The notes beneath the pieces are model-generated. The model worked only from the letters and a program-made list of their open reading frames with translations, did no database searches and was not told the DNA's origin. This document shows positions 61,657 to 64,000 of a DNA stretch of 64,000 bases, piece after piece (the stretch's first letter is position 1; each line of letters starts with the position of its first letter). Source of the DNA: Flavobacterium frigidimaris (GTDB lineage Bacteria > Bacteroidota > Bacteroidia > Flavobacteriales > Flavobacteriaceae); contig FQWG01000001.1 of NCBI GenBank assembly GCA_900129595.1, forward strand, positions 434,001 through 498,000, read 5' to 3'. The position numbers were made by a program, and so were the translations under genes.

Positions 61657-64000
61657 ATGCAAAAAGTAAATGTTTGGAAGGAAAAAATAATCCTGCAAAC
61701 CTATGAGGTGGGCAAACCTGAAAAAAATCCTGTATTTATTGAGAAAAGAGTGTATCAGGGAAGTAACGGATCTGTATACCCTTATCCGGTTATTGAAAAA
61801 ATAGCAGACGAAAAAATGGATAAAGAATATCAGGCGGTTTATCTTGAAAATGAATTTGTCAAAATAATGATCCTGCCAGAACTTGGCGGACGTGTTCATA
61901 TGGCTTATGATAAAACCAAAGAACGTCATTTTGTGTATTACAATCAGGTGGTGAAACCGGCTTTGGTAGGACTTACAGGCCCTTGGATTTCGGGAGGAAT
62001 TGAGTTCAACTGGCCACAACACCACAGACCAACGACTTTTGATCCTGTTGATTTTACGATTGAAGAACACGAAGACGGAAGTGCAACAGTTTGGTGCAGC
62101 GAAGTCGAGCGTATGTTTAGAACAAAAGGTATGGCGGGTTTCCGATTGTATCCTGACAAAGCGTATCTGGAAATTAAAGTACAATTGTATAACAGAACCT
62201 CTTTCCCGCAAACCTTTTTATGGTGGGCCAACCCTGCCGTTAAGGTAAATGATGATTATCAGTCGGTTTTTCCACCAGATGTAAATGCTGTTTTTGATCA
62301 TGGTAAACGTGATGTTTCGTCATTCCCTATTGCAAAAGGAACGTATTATAAAGTCGATTATTCGCCGGGAACTGATATTTCCCGTTATAAAAATATTCCG
62401 GTTCCAACGTCGTATATGGCGATTGCATCCAAATATAATTTTGTCGGCGGCTACGAAAATGATTCAAAAGGCGGATTATTACACGTCGCCAATCATCATG
62501 TTTCTCCGGGAAAAAAACAATGGACTTGGGGTCACGGCGATTTTGGTTGCGCCTGGGATCGTAACCTGACCGATGAAGATGGTCCATACATAGAATTAAT
62601 GTGTGGTGTTTACACCGATAATCAGCCTGATTTTACCTGGATTATGCCGGGTGAACAGAAAGATTTTACGCAGTATTTTATGCCCTATCGTGATTTGGGA
62701 ATTGTAAAAAATGCGACCAAAAATGCTATGGTAAATCTGGAAAGTATCGACAACAAATTAGTGATAAAAGCGTATACAACGGGCGTTTATCCGAATACAA
62801 AAGTTACTTTAAAGAATAATGGAAATGTTTTACTCCAAAAACAATACGATGCTTCACCTTACAATTCATTTGAAGAAACGATTGATTTTGAGAATACTTC
62901 TTTAGAAGGATTATCGATTTCAGTAACTGATGCTGATGATAAAGTTTTGGTAGACTGGACGTATGAAGGTCCAAATGAAGCCGAAATTCCGGAAGCTGCA
63001 AAACCTGCTCTTGCTCCCGAAGATATTGAGAATAATGAACAATTGTTCCTGACAGCGCAACATTTAGAACAATACAGACACGCGACTTACAGCCCGGTTC
63101 CGTATTATGAAGAAGCCATAAAACGTGATGCAGGAGATATTCGCTCGAATAATGCAATGGGATTGTGGTTGATGCGAAGAGCAAAATTTACAGAAGCTGA
63201 GCCTTATTTTAGAGCAGCTATCAAAACATTGACACAAAGAAATCCAAATCCGTATGAAGGTGAAGCATATTTCAATCTGGGATTGTGTCTGAAATATCAG
63301 AATAAGAATCAAGAAGCTTATGATGCTTTTTACAAGTCAACGTGGAATGCGGCCTGGCAAAATCAGGGCTATTTTTATGTAGGGCAATTGGATGCTTTAA
63401 ACGGTGATTTTGAATTGGCATTAACCCACATCAAAAAAGCAATTTCTAAAAATACCGAAGATCATAAAGCATTGCATTTGCAAGTGGCTTTTCTTCGAAA
63501 GTTAAATCAAACAGAAAAAGCGCTTCAATTGACGAATACTTATTTAGAAAATGATTGCTTCAATTTTGGGTTGCTTTACGAGAAATACCTTTTAAGCAAT
63601 GACAAAAAAGAGCTGAAATATTTCAACACTCTGATCAGAAATAATATTCATACGTATATAGAATATGCTTTGGATTATGCTGCTGCTGGTTTATATAAGG
63701 AAGCTGTAAGTTTATTATCTGAAGGATTAAAAGACGAAGAAACCTATCCAATTGCGTGGTATTATGCAGGTTCTTTTTATGAGAAATTAAATGATTTCGG
63801 TCAAGCCGAAGAATGCTTCAAAATGGCTTCTCAGGCAAAACCGGACTATTGTTTCCCAAATCAGATTGAAGCTGCAATAGTACTTCAAAACGTGATTCAG
63901 AAGCAAAGTAATGATGCGAAAGCGTTGTATTATTTAGGCAACTTTTGGTACGCTTCAAAATTCTATGATGATGCGATTTCTTGCTGGGCACAATCTGTTG
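61657..64000 (+). CDS. DUF5107/TPR protein, 3' end outside the window
   Basis: Frame open from the ATG at 61657 (MQKVNVWKEKIILQTYE) through the window end, 781 codons so far with no stop. The first third resembles DUF5107, a mutarotase-like beta-sandwich: MILPELGGRVHMAYD, GLTGPWISGGIEFNWPQHHRPTTFDP, and WGHGDFGCAWDRNLTDEDGPYIELM. From about residue 470 the sequence becomes helical TPR repeats (RAKFTEAEPYFRAAIKTLTQ, AYDAFYKSTWNAAWQ, GDFELALTHIKKAISKNTEDHKALHLQ). It follows the sugar porter closely and probably handles sugars or glycan fragments of the same pathway. Exact reaction unknown. Confidence 0.9.
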   Translation, partial: MQKVNVWKEKIILQTYEVGKPEKNPVFIEKRVYQGSNGSVYPYPVIEKIADEKMDKEYQAVYLENEFVKIMILPELGGRVHMAYDKTKERHFVYYNQVVKPALVGLTGPWISGGIEFNWPQHHRPTTFDPVDFTIEEHEDGSATVWCSEVERMFRTKGMAGFRLYPDKAYLEIKVQLYNRTSFPQTFLWWANPAVKVNDDYQSVFPPDVNAVFDHGKRDVSSFPIAKGTYYKVDYSPGTDISRYKNIPVPTSYMAIASKYNFVGGYENDSKGGLLHVANHHVSPGKKQWTWGHGDFGCAWDRNLTDEDGPYIELMCGVYTDNQPDFTWIMPGEQKDFTQYFMPYRDLGIVKNATKNAMVNLESIDNKLVIKAYTTGVYPNTKVTLKNNGNVLLQKQYDASPYNSFEETIDFENTSLEGLSISVTDADDKVLVDWTYEGPNEAEIPEAAKPALAPEDIENNEQLFLTAQHLEQYRHATYSPVPYYEEAIKRDAGDIRSNNAMGLWLMRRAKFTEAEPYFRAAIKTLTQRNPNPYEGEAYFNLGLCLKYQNKNQEAYDAFYKSTWNAAWQNQGYFYVGQLDALNGDFELALTHIKKAISKNTEDHKALHLQVAFLRKLNQTEKALQLTNTYLENDCFNFGLLYEKYLLSNDKKELKYFNTLIRNNIHTYIEYALDYAAAGLYKEAVSLLSEGLKDEETYPIAWYYAGSFYEKLNDFGQAEECFKMASQAKPDYCFPNQIEAAIVLQNVIQKQSNDAKALYYLGNFWYASKFYDDAISCWAQSV

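Noticed and set aside
61633..62211. 192-codon minus-strand frame
   Set aside because: It overlaps the end of the sugar porter and the start of the DUF5107 gene in the opposite direction. The plus frame has recognisable domain sequence throughout.

Overview
The window looks like chromosomal DNA of a Flavobacterium or a close relative (Bacteroidota). The DNA is AT-rich. It carries SusC/SusD and several TonB-dependent receptors, many lipoproteins and signal peptides, almost no Shine-Dalgarno sequences, and repeated matches to the Bacteroidota promoter form TTTG/TTG-N17-20-TAnnTTTG. Species assignment is inference from protein style. No tRNA, rRNA, CRISPR array or intact insertion sequence was seen.

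Layout. 1-4140: end of a TonB receptor, a DUF4625 lipoprotein and an AztD-like beta-propeller lipoprotein, probably a zinc acquisition set. 4257-4410: dispersed inverted repeat. 4542-7232 (-): class I ribonucleotide reductase nrdB-nrdA, preceded by four same-orientation TTATCAACA DnaA-box-like sites. 7833-8387: GNAT acetyltransferase. 8934-18722: LytS-type sensor kinase, secreted metzincin, SusC, SusD and a LytTR regulator, which reads as a self-regulated protein/peptide-use locus. 18723-20000: repeat-rich gap and an unknown membrane-anchored protein. 20315-24255: kaiC-kaiB-kaiB-histidine kinase-response regulator operon. 24336-30527: quinone oxidoreductase, barrel protein, second LytS/LytTR pair, NmrA-type reductase divergent from an HxlR regulator, DoxX, and a small lipoprotein. 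30704-31344: DUF6934-like protein plus a 54-residue protein. 31630-32860: TauE/SafE plus DUF1634. 33059-36270: MocR-type regulator, a small unknown, LLM flavin oxidoreductase. 36467-41746: siderophore receptor under a consensus promoter with a Fur-like box, thiolase, and azoreductase divergent from an HxlR regulator across a 38-bp perfect palindrome. 41870-48718: candidate HEXXH peptidase, sdhA-sdhB without a membrane anchor, S41 peptidase behind a decayed MarR gene, DapB-like protein. 49181-55644: DUF2946-like metal-motif protein, ABC ATPase, siderophore receptor and two ABC-2/DUF3526 permeases. 55819-64000: sugar-use cluster with GH97, galM, AraC regulator, sugar porter and a partial DUF5107/TPR protein.

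How the parts fit. Several loci carry their own regulation in visible DNA. The AraC regulator has two matching 27-bp sites, each with TCCAT direct repeats 21 bp apart. One lies before galM and one before the sugar porter, each about 21 bp upstream of the -7 element. The LytS/LytTR pair brackets a metzincin-SusCD operon whose leader has a 22-bp-spaced direct repeat. The intergenic spaces hold several families of inverted repeats, one of which appears to supply the last codons of galM.
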